DNA of 64,000 bases. Source: Streptomyces eurocidicus. GTDB lineage: Bacteria; Actinomycetota; Actinomycetes; Streptomycetales; Streptomycetaceae. Shown one piece after another: positions 41,318 to 50,895 of the stretch; positions within the stretch are counted from its first letter, which is position 1; each line of letters begins with the position of its first letter. Where the stretch lies: contig NZ_LGUI01000001.1 in assembly GCF_002891295.1 (NCBI RefSeq), positions 868,001 to 932,000 on the forward strand, given 5' to 3'. A program made the translations under genes and the position numbers. The notes beneath the pieces are model-generated. The model did not search any database. It was given only the letters and a program-made list of their open reading frames with translations, and was not told the origin of the DNA.

Positions 41318-42232
41318 TCAGCGGGGCGAAAGCGTGCTCGTGCTGGTCACAGGGGTGGACGCGAGCGGCTCGGGCACCGGCCGGGCCGCGATCCGGTCCG
41401 GCGGAAGGTCCTGCGAGAGGTCCTGCGACCGGTCCGGCGGGCAGTCCGGCGAACGGTCGTCCGGGGCGGGCGGCACGGGCCGGGCGGCGGCCGCCGCGGC
41501 CGTACGGGCGACCCGGACGCAGGCCCACAGCAGCACCTCGGCGTCGGGCAGCCAGGGGTGGCGCACCTCGGGGGCGACCAGCCAGCGGGAGGCGGGCGGC
41601 GCCGGCTCCTCCTCGTCCGGCGGGTAGAGCGGGGGGACGGTCACCGCGTCGCCCGTGCCGTGGCACAGCAGCGGGGGCATCGCGCGGGCCCATTCCTCCC
41701 AGCCGAGCAGCGCGGGCAGCCGCTGGGCGGTGCCGGGGGCGGCGAAGAGCAGCAGCCGGCCGCGCTGGGCGGCGACGGGGCCGGAGCCGGGGCCGCCGGC
41801 CCATAAGCGGTCGAGCACCCGGCGGCCGAAGAGCGCCGGGACGCCGACGACGTCGAAGACGCCGCCGCAGGGCAGCACCACCGGGGCGGCGGGGTTGTCG
41901 GCCCACAGGGCGTGCACGCTGCGCGGGAAGCGGCTGGCCGACGCGAGCCAGTCGGCGCCGGCGAGGGTGACGTACGAGGCGGTGGGCGGCTGCGTACGGG
42001 GGCCGGGCGGCCCGGACCGGCGCTGGGCGGGGATACCGGGCAGCCGGGGCGGGACGGGCCTGGTGGGGAGGTCGGGGGCGAAGGGATGAGCGGTGGGGAA
42101 GGGGCGCGCGGTAGGGAAGGGAGCGACCGGGGCGACGGGGACGGCAGGGATGGTGGGACGGGACGAGGAGGGGAGGGAGGGAGAGGGGAGGGAGGGGCGC
42201 GAATCGTGCGGCCAGGAGCTCATGACTCCCAT
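41318..42232 (-). CDS. hypothetical protein, Prim-Pol-like family of Streptomyces
   Basis: About 304 residues; ATG 42232 or 42223 may be the start, and neither has a clean RBS. The first ~75 residues are Pro-rich. The folded core runs from VTLAGADWLASASRFP through RGRLLLFAAPGTAQRLPALLGWEEWARAMPPLLCHGTGDAVTVPPL to SRWLVAPEVRHPWLPDAEVLLWACVRVAR. This pattern occurs in truncated bifunctional DNA primase/polymerase proteins of Streptomyces, but catalytic acidic residues are not evident. Shares PGTA...WLVAPE with 14549-14998. The C-terminal tail is repetitive (PPDRSQDLSQDL). Confidence 0.6.
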   Translation of the reverse strand: MGVMSSWPHDSRPSLPSPSLPSSSRPTIPAVPVAPVAPFPTARPFPTAHPFAPDLPTRPVPPRLPGIPAQRRSGPPGPRTQPPTASYVTLAGADWLASASRFPRSVHALWADNPAAPVVLPCGGVFDVVGVPALFGRRVLDRLWAGGPGSGPVAAQRGRLLLFAAPGTAQRLPALLGWEEWARAMPPLLCHGTGDAVTVPPLYPPDEEEPAPPASRWLVAPEVRHPWLPDAEVLLWACVRVARTAAAAAARPVPPAPDDRSPDCPPDRSQDLSQDLPPDRIAARPVPEPLASTPVTSTSTLSPR

Positions 42233-42524
42233 GTTCCGGGGCGGAACCCCGTCCGCTCGCGACAGTTGCGGGAATTCGGGACAGGGGCACGGGTGGTGCG
42301 CTATCTTCCGCCGCGCATATGCCAACGGCCCATGGTCGGAAACTTCGGGACGCGGCCCCGGGCTCCCCGGGGGGCTGCTCCCGGGCGCTTCTCGGGTCCT
42401 GCTCGGGTCCCGGCTCTCCGACTCCCCGGCCGCCCGGCCCCCTGCGCGCCGTCGGCCCTCTCGGCCACGTCAGCTCCCCGGCCTCCTCCCCGGGCCGCGG
42501 TACCCGTCCGGTCCCGCTCCGGCC

Positions 42525-42890
42525 TCACTCCACCGTGCGGCTGCTCCGCAGCAGGTCACGGCCGAATTCGACCATCTTCTTCGCGTAGTCCTCGCTCCAC
42601 TCGGCGCGCTCCGCGATCACGGCGGCCGGCAGCCGGTCGAAGCGCCGGGGGTCGGCGAGCTGGGCGGCGGCCACCGCCTGGAACTCGGTCGCCCTGTCGG
42701 CCGCCGCGCGGAACGCCAGCGCCAGCTCGGTGGAGCGGGCCAGCAGCTCGCGCGGGTCCTCGATGGACTCCAGGTCGAAGAAGTGCTCGGGATCGCCGAG
42801 GGCCTCGGGCGGCTCGAAGAGCAGTTGCGCGGGCTTCAGACGGCGCGGACCACTGTCGCGCGCGCCGGGAGCCGGCTTCGGCTCGCACAT
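42525..42890 (-). CDS. small conserved hypothetical protein
   Basis: 121 residues. GGAGGT stands 6 bp before ATG 42890 (Met-Cys-Glu-Pro); an upstream ATG touches the RBS directly and is rejected. It is helical and charged: PAQLLFEPPEALGDPEHFFDLESIEDPRELLARSTELALAFRAAADRATEFQAVAAAQLADPRRFD. No membrane segment. Unknown function. It lies between the Prim-Pol-like gene and the NlpC/P60 gene on the same strand. The 42233-42524 gap has no supported gene. Confidence 0.7.
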   Translation of the reverse strand: MCEPKPAPGARDSGPRRLKPAQLLFEPPEALGDPEHFFDLESIEDPRELLARSTELALAFRAAADRATEFQAVAAAQLADPRRFDRLPAAVIAERAEWSEDYAKKMVEFGRDLLRSSRTVE

Positions 42891-42985
42891 GTACATACCT
42901 CCAGGATCGTCTGCACCGCCCTCCATTGTCCTGCTGTCCGCAAGGGCGCCCACGGGGCGGGGGCGGCGTTCGGGTGCGCGAGCGC

Positions 42986-43813
42986 TCAGCGGACCCGGCC
43001 GTACAGGTTCGGGTTGTAGTACGAGAACGTCGAGATGCGGACCTTCCGGCCGGGGCGCGGCGCCTCGATGTAGCGCCCCCCGCCCAGATAGATCGCGGCG
43101 TGGTGGATGCCGGAGATCCTGCCGTTGTTCGTCCAGAACACCAGGTCCCCGCGGCGCAGCGCGCTCCGCGTGACCCGGGTCGTGGCGCGGTACTGGTCCG
43201 CCGCGATCCGCGGCAGCCGGACGCCGGCCTTGCGGTACGCCTGCTGGATCAGCCCGGAGCAGTCCCAGCGGCGCGGGCCGACGCCGCCGAGGACGTACGG
43301 GTCGCCGATGTGGGCGAGCGCGAAGGCGATCGCGGCCTCCAGGTCGTGGCCGCGCGTGGCCGTCGGCCGCGCGGGCGTCCCGGGGCCCTGCGGCTCCGGG
43401 GTCAGCCCGCCCTGCGGCCGGGCCTCCTCCGGCCCCCGCCCCGCGACCGGCGGGAGCTTCAGCGACGGGTCCTTCAGGGCCGGGTCCTCCAGGACCACGT
43501 CCGGGTCCCGGCCGGGCGTCTCGGGTGCCACGCCCGGGATGACCGGGGTGGCCGGCACGGCGTTCTGGTCCGGGCCGATGAAGCTGCCGGACTGCTCCAG
43601 GGCGACCGAGGTCACACCCCCGGCCGCGCCGCCACCCGCGCCCGTGCCCGTACCGGTGCCGCCACCCGTGCCCGTACCGGTGCCCGCGCCCGTACCCGTA
43701 CCGCCACCCGTGCCCGTAGCTGCGCCCGGCCCCGTGCCGTCGGCCGGCGTCCCCGTCGCGGCACCGGCGGGCACGGCCGGCGCACCGGCCGGTTCGGCCG
43801 CTCCCGCGGTCAC
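42986..43813 (-). CDS. NlpC/P60 cell-wall peptidase, catalytic part
   Basis: 275 residues from a GTG at 43813 as an open frame. NlpC/P60 domain in the last ~120 residues: AIAFALAHIGDPYVLGGVGPRRWDCSGLIQQAY (catalytic Cys), GDLVFWTNNGRISGIHHAAIYLGGGRYIEAP (catalytic His). It would cut D-Glu to diamino-acid bonds in peptidoglycan stems. The N-terminal part is an extreme Gly/Thr repeat (GTGTGT-type). There is no signal peptide in this frame; a signal-peptide ORF precedes it and overlaps by 4 bp in another frame, so the gene is probably split by a frameshift. Confidence 0.8.
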   Translation of the reverse strand: MTAGAAEPAGAPAVPAGAATGTPADGTGPGAATGTGGGTGTGAGTGTGTGGGTGTGTGAGGGAAGGVTSVALEQSGSFIGPDQNAVPATPVIPGVAPETPGRDPDVVLEDPALKDPSLKLPPVAGRGPEEARPQGGLTPEPQGPGTPARPTATRGHDLEAAIAFALAHIGDPYVLGGVGPRRWDCSGLIQQAYRKAGVRLPRIAADQYRATTRVTRSALRRGDLVFWTNNGRISGIHHAAIYLGGGRYIEAPRPGRKVRISTFSYYNPNLYGRVR

Positions 43814-44121
43814 GGTCCCGCCCCGGCGACGGCGGCCGCGGCCGTGCCGCCCGGCACGGTGCCCGCCGTGCCGCCCGCCCCCTCACCGTCCCCTTTCCCG
43901 GGCCGCTGCCCCGGGGCCGCCGGCCCCGGCTCCGGGACGGGCCCGGGATCGCGGGGGCGCGCCCCGGTGACCACGACCACCTGCGCGGCCTCCGCCCGTA
44001 CGGCCCCCACCGGCCCGACCCCGGCCAGCACCAAGGCGCCCACCGCGGCCATGACCAGGCCACGGACGGCACACCGGCGGCGGCCGCCGGGTCCACCCTC
44101 GGTGACTGCCGTAGTCCGCAC
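43810..44121 (-). CDS. N-terminal, signal-peptide part of the NlpC/P60 protein (frame-disrupted)
   Basis: 103 residues from GTG 44121 with GGGAAGG upstream. It has an n-region with arginines and a hydrophobic core (RRRCAVRGLVMAAVGALVLAGVGPVGAVRAEA), then a low-complexity Pro/Gly/Ala linker that runs straight into the Gly-rich N-terminus of the following frame. Secretion signal and catalytic domain are thus in different frames. One indel in the repetitive linker would restore a single ~380-residue secreted enzyme. Either true decay or an assembly indel. Confidence 0.55.
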   Translation of the reverse strand: MRTTAVTEGGPGGRRRCAVRGLVMAAVGALVLAGVGPVGAVRAEAAQVVVVTGARPRDPGPVPEPGPAAPGQRPGKGDGEGAGGTAGTVPGGTAAAAVAGAGP

Positions 44122-44270
44122 GGCGCAGCTGCCTTCCCTCGGGGTCGGGGCACAGCTTCTCAACCGCGCGTACCAGCTTCATGTCATGAAATGCACTTTT
44201 TTACACGATTCAGCCGAGTGGATGGTCAGGAGCACCCGCCAGGATCAGGTAGAGTTTTCTCTGTCAGCAG

Positions 44271-44344
44271 GCGCCGCTAGCTCAGTTGGTTAGAGCAGCT
44301 GACTCTTAATCAGCGGGTCCGGGGTTCGAGTCCCTGGCGGCGCA
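44271..44344 (+). tRNA. tRNA-Lys (anticodon CTT), copy 3
   Basis: Identical in sequence to copies 1 and 2 but on the plus strand. The upstream TCTGTCAGCAG is also shared with copy 1, so the promoter-proximal region was copied with it. Confidence 0.97.
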
Positions 44345-44350
44345 CAGACA

Positions 44351-44389
44351 GAGGAAGACCCTCTCACCACTGGTGAGGGGGTCTTCCTC
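44351..44389 (+). terminator. terminator of tRNA-Lys copy 3
   Basis: An 18-19 bp stem (44351-44369 / 44371-44389) with one G-T-type mismatch, immediately downstream of the tRNA. The remaining interval to cslA (44390-44665) shows no gene. Confidence 0.8.
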
Positions 44390-44665
44390 GTTCTCCCGGC
44401 ACGTGCGAATACTTCGTCCCCATTCGCACGCCTCTCCGAGCAGCGCACCACTTTGCCCGGTAAACACCTTGTTTCACCCTTGCGATCATGAACCGCGGTC
44501 GGAGATCCTGAACCGGGAGCGATAGCCCAACGTCATTCTGTGAGCAATGAGTTGGGCAGGCGCCGGGGGGGCCGGTGCCCTTGGGTCCGTACGGCCGAGG
44601 GGGGCCGCCAGGACTCATGGACCGACTGACACGCGCGGTCAGTATGTGTGCGGGGGGAATGACTC

Positions 44666-46535
44666 ATGACGTCCACGCCTGCCGGTGCCCGGCGGCAGTC
44701 CGACCGGAAACCCACGGCGCCCGCGCCGCCACGCCCGCCGGGCCTGCCCGGGAGCGTGCCGCTGCAGCCCGGCCCCGGCCGGGCCCGGCGCCGCCCGGCC
44801 GGCGCGGCCGCCCCGGCGGTCGCAGCCTCCCGACGGAGGGCGCCCCCGGTTCGACTACGAGCACTACAGCCGGCTGGCCGGCCCGCTGACCGAGCCGGAC
44901 CCCGACCGCCCCTACCGGGTGCGCTACCGCAGCCTGCTGGCGGACGAGACGCACCGCGTCCTGGGCGCGCTGCTGCTCGGGGCCGCCCCCGTCGTCTCGC
45001 TGGGGCTGCTGGTGTGGCTGATGCAGCCCGCCCACTGGACCCACCGCGATCACGCCACCACGCTGACGCGGACCCTGGACGCCGTGATGCTGGTGTCGAT
45101 CGGGCTGATCGAGCTCTTCCGCACGCTGAACGTCACCTCGAACGCCCATGCGACGCTCGTCGCGCGCGACCCCGTCCCGGTCGTCCCGGAGACCGGCACC
45201 AAGGTCGCCTTCCTCACCTCGTTCGTGCCCGGCAAGGAGCCGATCGAGATGGTCACCCGCACCCTGGAGGCGGCCGTCCGGCTGCGCCATCGCGGCCCGC
45301 TGCACGTCTGGCTGCTCGACGAGGGCGACGACCCCGAGGTCAAGGAGGTCTGCCGGCGGCTCGGCGTCCACCACTTCTCCCGCAAGGGCGTCGAGAAGTG
45401 GAACCAGCCGAAGGGCCCGCACCGGGCCCGCACCAAACACGGCAACTACAACGCCTGGCTCGACGCCCACGGCGACGACTACGACTTCTTCGCCTCCGTC
45501 GACACCGACCACGTACCGCTGCCCAACTTCCTTGAACGGATGCTCGGCTACTTCCGTGACCCCGATATCGCGTTTGTCGTTGGACCACAGGTGTACGGGA
45601 ACTACGATGCGGCCGTGACCAAGGCCGCAGAAAGCCAGCAGTTCCTTTTCCACGCCCTGATCCAACGTGCCGGAAACCGCTATGGCGCACCCATGTTCGT
45701 CGGCACCAACAACGCCGTCCGCATCCGCGCCCTGAAGGGCATCGGCGGCCTCTACGACTCCATCACGGAGGACATGGCCACCGGCTTCGAGCTGCACCGG
45801 CACCGCAACCCCGGCACCGGTCACAAATGGCGCTCGGTCTACACCCCGGACGTCCTCGCGGTCGGCGAGGGCCCCAATGCCTGGACCGACTTCTTCACCC
45901 AGCAGCTGCGCTGGTCACGCGGCACCTACGAAACCATCATCAAGCAGTTCTGGAAAGGCCCCTTCACCCTCTCCCCGGGGAAATTCCTCAACTACAGCCT
46001 GATGGTCATCTATTATCCGATGACCGCACTCAACTGGATGCTGGGCGCCCTGAGCTGTGCGCTTTTCCTCGGGCTCGGCGCCTCCGGAATCCAGATCAAT
46101 TCCGAGATCTGGATGATGCTCTACAGCGATGCCGCGGCCCTGCAGATCGGTCTCTACATCTGGAACCGCCGGCACAATGTCTCGCCGCATGAGCCGGAGG
46201 GCTCGGGCGGGCTGGCCGGCATGGTGATGTCCGCACTGTCCGCGCCGATCTACGCCCGCTCGCTGCTGGACGCGGTGCTGCGGCGCAAGAGCACGTTCGT
46301 GGTCACCCCGAAGGGCGACTCGGCCAGCCCCGACACCCTCTTCGGCACCTTCCGCATCCATCTGTTCTTCCTGCTGGTGTTCGGCGGCTCGCTGGTGGCG
46401 TCCTTCTGGCTCGGCCACACGCACGTCGCGATGCGCACCTGGGCGTCGCTGGCGCTCGTGATCACCCTGGCGCCGATCCTCGCGTGGTGGTGGACGCTGC
46501 GCCGCCCCGAGCAAGCCGTGGAGGCCCGCCGATGA
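44666..46535 (+). CDS. cslA: CslA, cellulose-synthase-like glycosyltransferase (apparent N-terminal frameshift)
   Basis: GT2 membrane enzyme that makes a beta-linked glycan at hyphal tips. Motifs: WLLDEGDDPE, SVDTDHVPLPNF (DxD), SITEDMATGFE (TED) and QQLRWSRGTYE (QxxRW), with TM segments before (LLLGAAPVVSLGLLVWL) and after. ATG 44666 has a GGGGGGAA RBS and encodes MTSTPAG, the known CslA start. However, the main frame beginning FDYEHYSRL is offset by +1. A single indel between 44666 and ~44860 is needed; otherwise translation would start at GTG 44685 with an odd Arg/Cys-rich leader. glxA overlaps by 4 bp. Confidence 0.93.
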
Positions 46536-48532
46536 ACTACCGGCACTACCGTGTCAGCCGCCGCACCCGCCGCATGGCCGTCGGGTCGGCGGTGGTGCTC
46601 GTCCTGGCGGGGATGAACGGGCCGGCGATCTGGGGCTACGCCTCCGACCAGTATCACGACTACAAGATCAACCAGCCGGAGTACAAGGAGAAGAACGGCC
46701 ACTGGACCGTGGTCGACGTCCCCGAGGAATACCGGATCAACACGATCCACGCGGCCCTGCTGCACACCGGCAAGATCCTGCTGATCGCGGGCTCCGGGAA
46801 CAACGCCGCCAATTTCAAGGCCAAGTCCTTCCGCACGGTCCTCTGGGACCCGGTGAAGAACAGCTTCAAGAACGTCCCCACGCCCAAGGACCTCTTCTGC
46901 GCGGGCCACAGCCAGCTGCCCGACGGCAAGCTGCTGGTCGCCGGCGGCACCCAGCGCTACGAGAAGCTGGGCGGCGACGTCACCAAGGCGGGCGGCCTGA
47001 TGGTCGTTCACAACGAGGACCCCGACAAGCCGATGACCCTGCCCTCGGGCACCCGGTTCACCGGCAAGAAGAACGGCAAGACGTTCGAGTCCAAGGACCC
47101 CGTGCTCATCCCCCGCGCCAAGAAGACGCAGGACGAGGAGACCCGCAAGGTCACCGTCACGGTCAGCACCGCGCGCGTCTATGTGGAGGCCCTGGGCAAG
47201 GGCCATGACTACGAGACCGGGCTCACGGACAACTACAGCGTCCGCGGCCTCAAGGGCACCGACGCCCGGAACGTCTACGGCATCGCCAACAAACTCTCCT
47301 TCGACAAGAAGGACTTCCAGGGCATCAAGGAATCCTACGAGTTCGACCCGGTCGCCGAGCGCTATCTCACGGTCGACCCGATGAACGAGGCCCGCTGGTA
47401 CCCCACGCTGACCACCCTCCAGGACGGGCGGGTGCTGTCCGTCTCCGGCTTGGACGAGATCGGCCAGGTCGTCCCGGGCAAGAACGAGGTCTACGACCCG
47501 AAGACCAAGAAGTGGACCTACCTCCCCAAGGAGCGGTTCTTCCCCACCTACCCGGCCCTCTTCCTCACCGACAAGGGCCGGATCTTCTACACCGGCTCCA
47601 ACGCGGGCTACGGCCCGGCCGACAAGGGCCGTGTGCCGGGCGTCTGGGACCTGACGAGCAACGACTTCACCGAGGTGCCGGGGATGAGCGACCCGGACGT
47701 CCTGGAGACCTCGATGTCGGTCCTGCTGCCGCCCGCCCAGGACCAGCGGTACATGGTGCTCGGTGGCGGCGGGGTCGGCGAGGACAAGAAGGCCACGGCG
47801 AAGACCCGCATCGTCGACCTGCGCGCCGACCGGCCGCGCTTCCACGACGGCCCCGACCTCTACGCCAAGGCCCGCTACCCCAGCAGCGTCATCCTCCCCG
47901 ACGACACCGTGCTCACCACCAACGGCTCGGGCGACTACCGCGGGCGCAGCGACTCCAACATCCTCCAGGCGGAGATCTACGACCCGGCGAAGAACTCCGG
48001 GCGCGCGGTCGCCGATCCGCTGGTCGGGCGCAACTACCACTCCGGTGCGCTGCTGCTGCCCGACGGCCGGGTGATGACCTTCGGCTCCGACTCCCTCTTC
48101 GGGGACAGGGCCAACAGCAAGCCCGCCACGTTCGAGCAGCAGATCGACCTCTACACCCCGCCCTATCTCCACCAGGGCGGCAAGCGCCCCGTGATCGAGG
48201 ACATCACGCCGCGGACGGTGGAGCTGGGCGGGAAGGCGCGGCTCCGCACGGCGCAGAAGCGGCCGCTGACGAAGGTGCGGCTGATCCGGCCGGGGTCGTT
48301 CACCCATGTCACCAACATCGAACAGCGTTCCATCGCGCTGGACTTCACCCGTGAGAAGGACGGGGTGTCGGTGACGCTGCCGAAGGACCCCTCGCTCGTG
48401 CCCCCGGGCTGGTACATGCTGACGGTCGTCGACGACCGGGGGGTGCCGTCGGAGGCGGTGTGGGTGAAGGTGCCGAAGGCCGACGGGGCGGCCGCCGCGA
48501 AGACGGACGGCAAAGGGTCGGAGGAGGAGTAG
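46532..48532 (+). CDS. glxA: GlxA, galactose-oxidase-like copper radical oxidase
   Basis: 666 residues overlapping cslA by ATGA. The N-terminal RRTRR plus hydrophobic stretch (MAVGSAVVLVLAGMNGPAIWGYA) acts as a membrane anchor or signal. Kelch-type beta-propeller repeats follow (HTGKILLIAGSG, LPDGKLLVAGG, LQDGRVLSVSG). Landmarks of the Cys-Tyr cofactor are FCAGHSQLPDG and RWYPTLTTL. Copper-ligand residues lie in YSSVILPDD-like and NYHSGALLLPDGR segments. GlxA is required, with CslA, for tip glycan deposition and normal development. A C-terminal DUF1929 domain (VRLIRPGSFTHVTN) is present. Confidence 0.96.
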   Translation: MNYRHYRVSRRTRRMAVGSAVVLVLAGMNGPAIWGYASDQYHDYKINQPEYKEKNGHWTVVDVPEEYRINTIHAALLHTGKILLIAGSGNNAANFKAKSFRTVLWDPVKNSFKNVPTPKDLFCAGHSQLPDGKLLVAGGTQRYEKLGGDVTKAGGLMVVHNEDPDKPMTLPSGTRFTGKKNGKTFESKDPVLIPRAKKTQDEETRKVTVTVSTARVYVEALGKGHDYETGLTDNYSVRGLKGTDARNVYGIANKLSFDKKDFQGIKESYEFDPVAERYLTVDPMNEARWYPTLTTLQDGRVLSVSGLDEIGQVVPGKNEVYDPKTKKWTYLPKERFFPTYPALFLTDKGRIFYTGSNAGYGPADKGRVPGVWDLTSNDFTEVPGMSDPDVLETSMSVLLPPAQDQRYMVLGGGGVGEDKKATAKTRIVDLRADRPRFHDGPDLYAKARYPSSVILPDDTVLTTNGSGDYRGRSDSNILQAEIYDPAKNSGRAVADPLVGRNYHSGALLLPDGRVMTFGSDSLFGDRANSKPATFEQQIDLYTPPYLHQGGKRPVIEDITPRTVELGGKARLRTAQKRPLTKVRLIRPGSFTHVTNIEQRSIALDFTREKDGVSVTLPKDPSLVPPGWYMLTVVDDRGVPSEAVWVKVPKADGAAAAKTDGKGSEEE

Positions 48533-48603
48533 CCGCGGGGGCGGCCGGGGGTTCTTCCCCCGGCCCCCGGTTCTCGCTCTTCCTGCGGCTTTCCCGGTGC
48601 CCG

Positions 48604-49644
48604 TCAGCGTGCGTTACGGGCCAGGTCCAGCGCGTACGACTCCCACCACTGCCCCGCGCCGGGGCCGCCCTTGCACGTGCCGTCGGACTCCCCCGGGCGC
48701 TTCACCCAGAGATACGCGTCCACCAGCCGGTCGCCCGTGCGGGTCGTCGGGGGCTCGCCGAGGGCGCGGCCGGAGGGGTTGCACCAGGTCTTCTCGTGGT
48801 CGGCGCCGTTGAGGGGGCCGTTGCCGTTGCGGCTGGTGTCGATGACGAAGTGCTTGCCGCCCAGCAGGCTGGAGAGTCTGCGGCCGTAGTCCTTGTTGGC
48901 CCGGGTGGTCTGGAAGTTGGAGACGTTGAGCGCGAAGCCGTCGGCGCGGTCGATGCCGGCGCGGCGCAGGGGGTCGGCCATCCGGTCGGCGGGCGTCACC
49001 CAGCTGGGGTTGCCCGCGTCCAGATAGACCTTGGTGCGCGGCAGCTGCTTGAGCTTGTCGACGGACTCCTTCAGGAGGGCGAAGCGCTCCTCGTGGAACT
49101 GCTGGGGGGTGCAGCCGTCCTCGATGTGCGGCAGGGCGTCGGGCTCCAGGACGATCGTCGCGCCGCGGTTGCCGATGCCCCGGGCCGCCTGGTCCAGCCA
49201 CTGCCGGTAGGCGTTGCCGTCGGAGGCGCCGCCCTGGGAGTACTGGCCGCAGTCGCGGTGCGGGATGTTGTAGAAGACCAGCACGGCGACCCGGTCGGCC
49301 TTGGCGGCCGCCTCGGTGTAACCGCGGGTCTGGCCTTCGGGGTCGTCGGGGCCGATCCACTCCGCGACCGGCTGGGCGGCGATCTTGCGGAGGAGCTCGG
49401 CCTGCCCGCTCTTGCCGCCCTTGCGGAGCTCGCCGGCCCGCTTGGCCGCGGTGGACTCCGGATTCACCCAGAAGGGTGCACGCGCCTTGGGCTGCTGGGC
49501 GGGTGCCTGGGGTGGTTTCGGCGGAGCCGCGGACGACGAGGAGGACGAACAGCCGGCGAGGACCAGGAGGCCCCCCGCCGCGGCTCCTGCCACGGCCAGG
49601 GCCGCGCGGGCCCCGCGTGTGCGGCCGGTGTAGCTGCCGTACAT
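48604..49644 (-). CDS. cslZ: GH6 family endoglucanase lipoprotein (CslZ)
   Basis: 346 residues from ATG 49644 with GAGGGGGAG. The lipobox GLLVLAGCSSSSSS gives lipid anchoring. GH6 features: AVLVFYNIPHRDCGQYSQGGA, the catalytic Asp region LEPDALPHIEDGC, YLDAGNPSWV, GFALNVSNFQTT, HFVIDTSRNGNGP, and AYLWVKRPGESDGTC. It presumably trims or releases the CslA/GlxA glycan. It is convergent with glxA in this genome. Confidence 0.92.
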   Translation of the reverse strand: MYGSYTGRTRGARAALAVAGAAAGGLLVLAGCSSSSSSAAPPKPPQAPAQQPKARAPFWVNPESTAAKRAGELRKGGKSGQAELLRKIAAQPVAEWIGPDDPEGQTRGYTEAAAKADRVAVLVFYNIPHRDCGQYSQGGASDGNAYRQWLDQAARGIGNRGATIVLEPDALPHIEDGCTPQQFHEERFALLKESVDKLKQLPRTKVYLDAGNPSWVTPADRMADPLRRAGIDRADGFALNVSNFQTTRANKDYGRRLSSLLGGKHFVIDTSRNGNGPLNGADHEKTWCNPSGRALGEPPTTRTGDRLVDAYLWVKRPGESDGTCKGGPGAGQWWESYALDLARNAR

Positions 49645-49823
49645 CCACTCCCCCTCGGGTGTACTTCCAGTAGGGGTTCTGCCCACGCCCCACGGGACAT
49701 GACCGGTCCCTTCAATGCTTGCACAGACCGCGGGGTCACGGTGCGCGGTACGCCGACGACCGGGCGTCAAGTCGCCCTGATGGAGCAGCTGATGGGCCGC
49801 GCGGCGGGCCGGTGCGCGAGCCG

Positions 49824-50829
49824 TCAGGAGTGCCCGGCTCCGGTCAGGTAGGCGGACACGACGACGTTCGCGCCGTGCGGGTCACGGGCGCGGTCGCGGT
49901 CCGCGTCGCGGGCGACGAGGCGCAGTTCGGCGCGGTCGCGTTCGCGGGGCCCGTAGACCTTGTGGGCGTCGAAGCGGTCCTCGGTGTAGACGGACACGTC
50001 CTCGACGGTGAACTCGGCGGTGGTGCCGTCCGTACGGGTGACGGTGATCTTGTCGCCGGGTTCGAGGGCGGTGAGGTCGTGGCGGTCGGCCGGTGCCGGG
50101 CCGGTGCCGGTGCGGCCGGTGCCGAGGTGCGCGACGAGGACGGCCGCGCCGGGGGCGCCGGGCTGGGGGCCGCCGCGGTACCAGTCGACGGTGCCGGCGC
50201 GGCCCTGGGGCGGCGGGGCCCGGCGGCGCGGGCGGGGAGCGCGCGGCGGTCCCCGGCGGGGGCCTGGTCGCCGACGGCCTCGACGGGGCCCGGACGCCGA
50301 CGGCCTCGATGGCGAGGCTCCACGGGCGGGCGCCGGGCAGCGGGGCGTGGGCCGGGGGCAGCGGGTGGTCGGCGGGGCGGCCGACGGCGGCGACGTCACC
50401 GGCCGTGGGGGTGGCGATGCCGTGCCCGTCGGTGGCCTGACGGCCCCACAGCCACAGGGCGAGCAGGAGGGCGGCCCAGGCGACACCGGTCACGGCCCGG
50501 CTGCGGCCGCCGGTGCGGGGGGTGGAGGCGGGCGGTTTGGAGGCGGATGGTTTGGAGGCGGACGGTCCGGACGTACGTGCTCCGGACGCGCTCGGTGGGG
50601 ACGTACGCGGTGGTGACGTGCGGGGCCCGGACGTACGCGCTCCGGACGTGCCTGGTGGGGACGTACGCGGTGGGGGCTTGCGTGATCCGGACGCGCCTGG
50701 TCGGGACGTATCTGGTCGGGATGCACCTGGTCCGGACGTATCCGGTCGGAACGCGCCTGATCCGGACGTGCCTGGTCCGGACGTGCCTGGTCCGGACGTG
50801 CCTGGTCCGGACGTACGTGCTTCGGACAT
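49824..50829 (-). pseudogene. class F sortase-like gene, frame-disrupted and lacking the catalytic Cys
   Basis: ATG 50829 has a GAGGGAAAGG RBS. The first frame encodes ~75 residues of Pro/Ser/Thr repeats, a TM segment (VTGVAWAALLLALWLWG) and the class F start PWSLAIEAVGVRAP. The frame is then lost near 50290. The C-terminal half (AGTVDWYRGGPQPGAPGAAVLVAHLGTG to ANVVVSAYL) is in another frame. GAGGCCGTCGGCG is repeated 26 bp apart at the break. In the place of the usual TC motif the sequence reads LVARDADRDR, so no catalytic cysteine. Degenerate even if the frame were repaired. Confidence 0.6.
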
Positions 50830-50895
50830 GAACTCGGTCGCCTTTCCCTCACCGGCCGCCGCTGCCGGCTCCACGGCCCGCCGCGGCCGCCCGCG

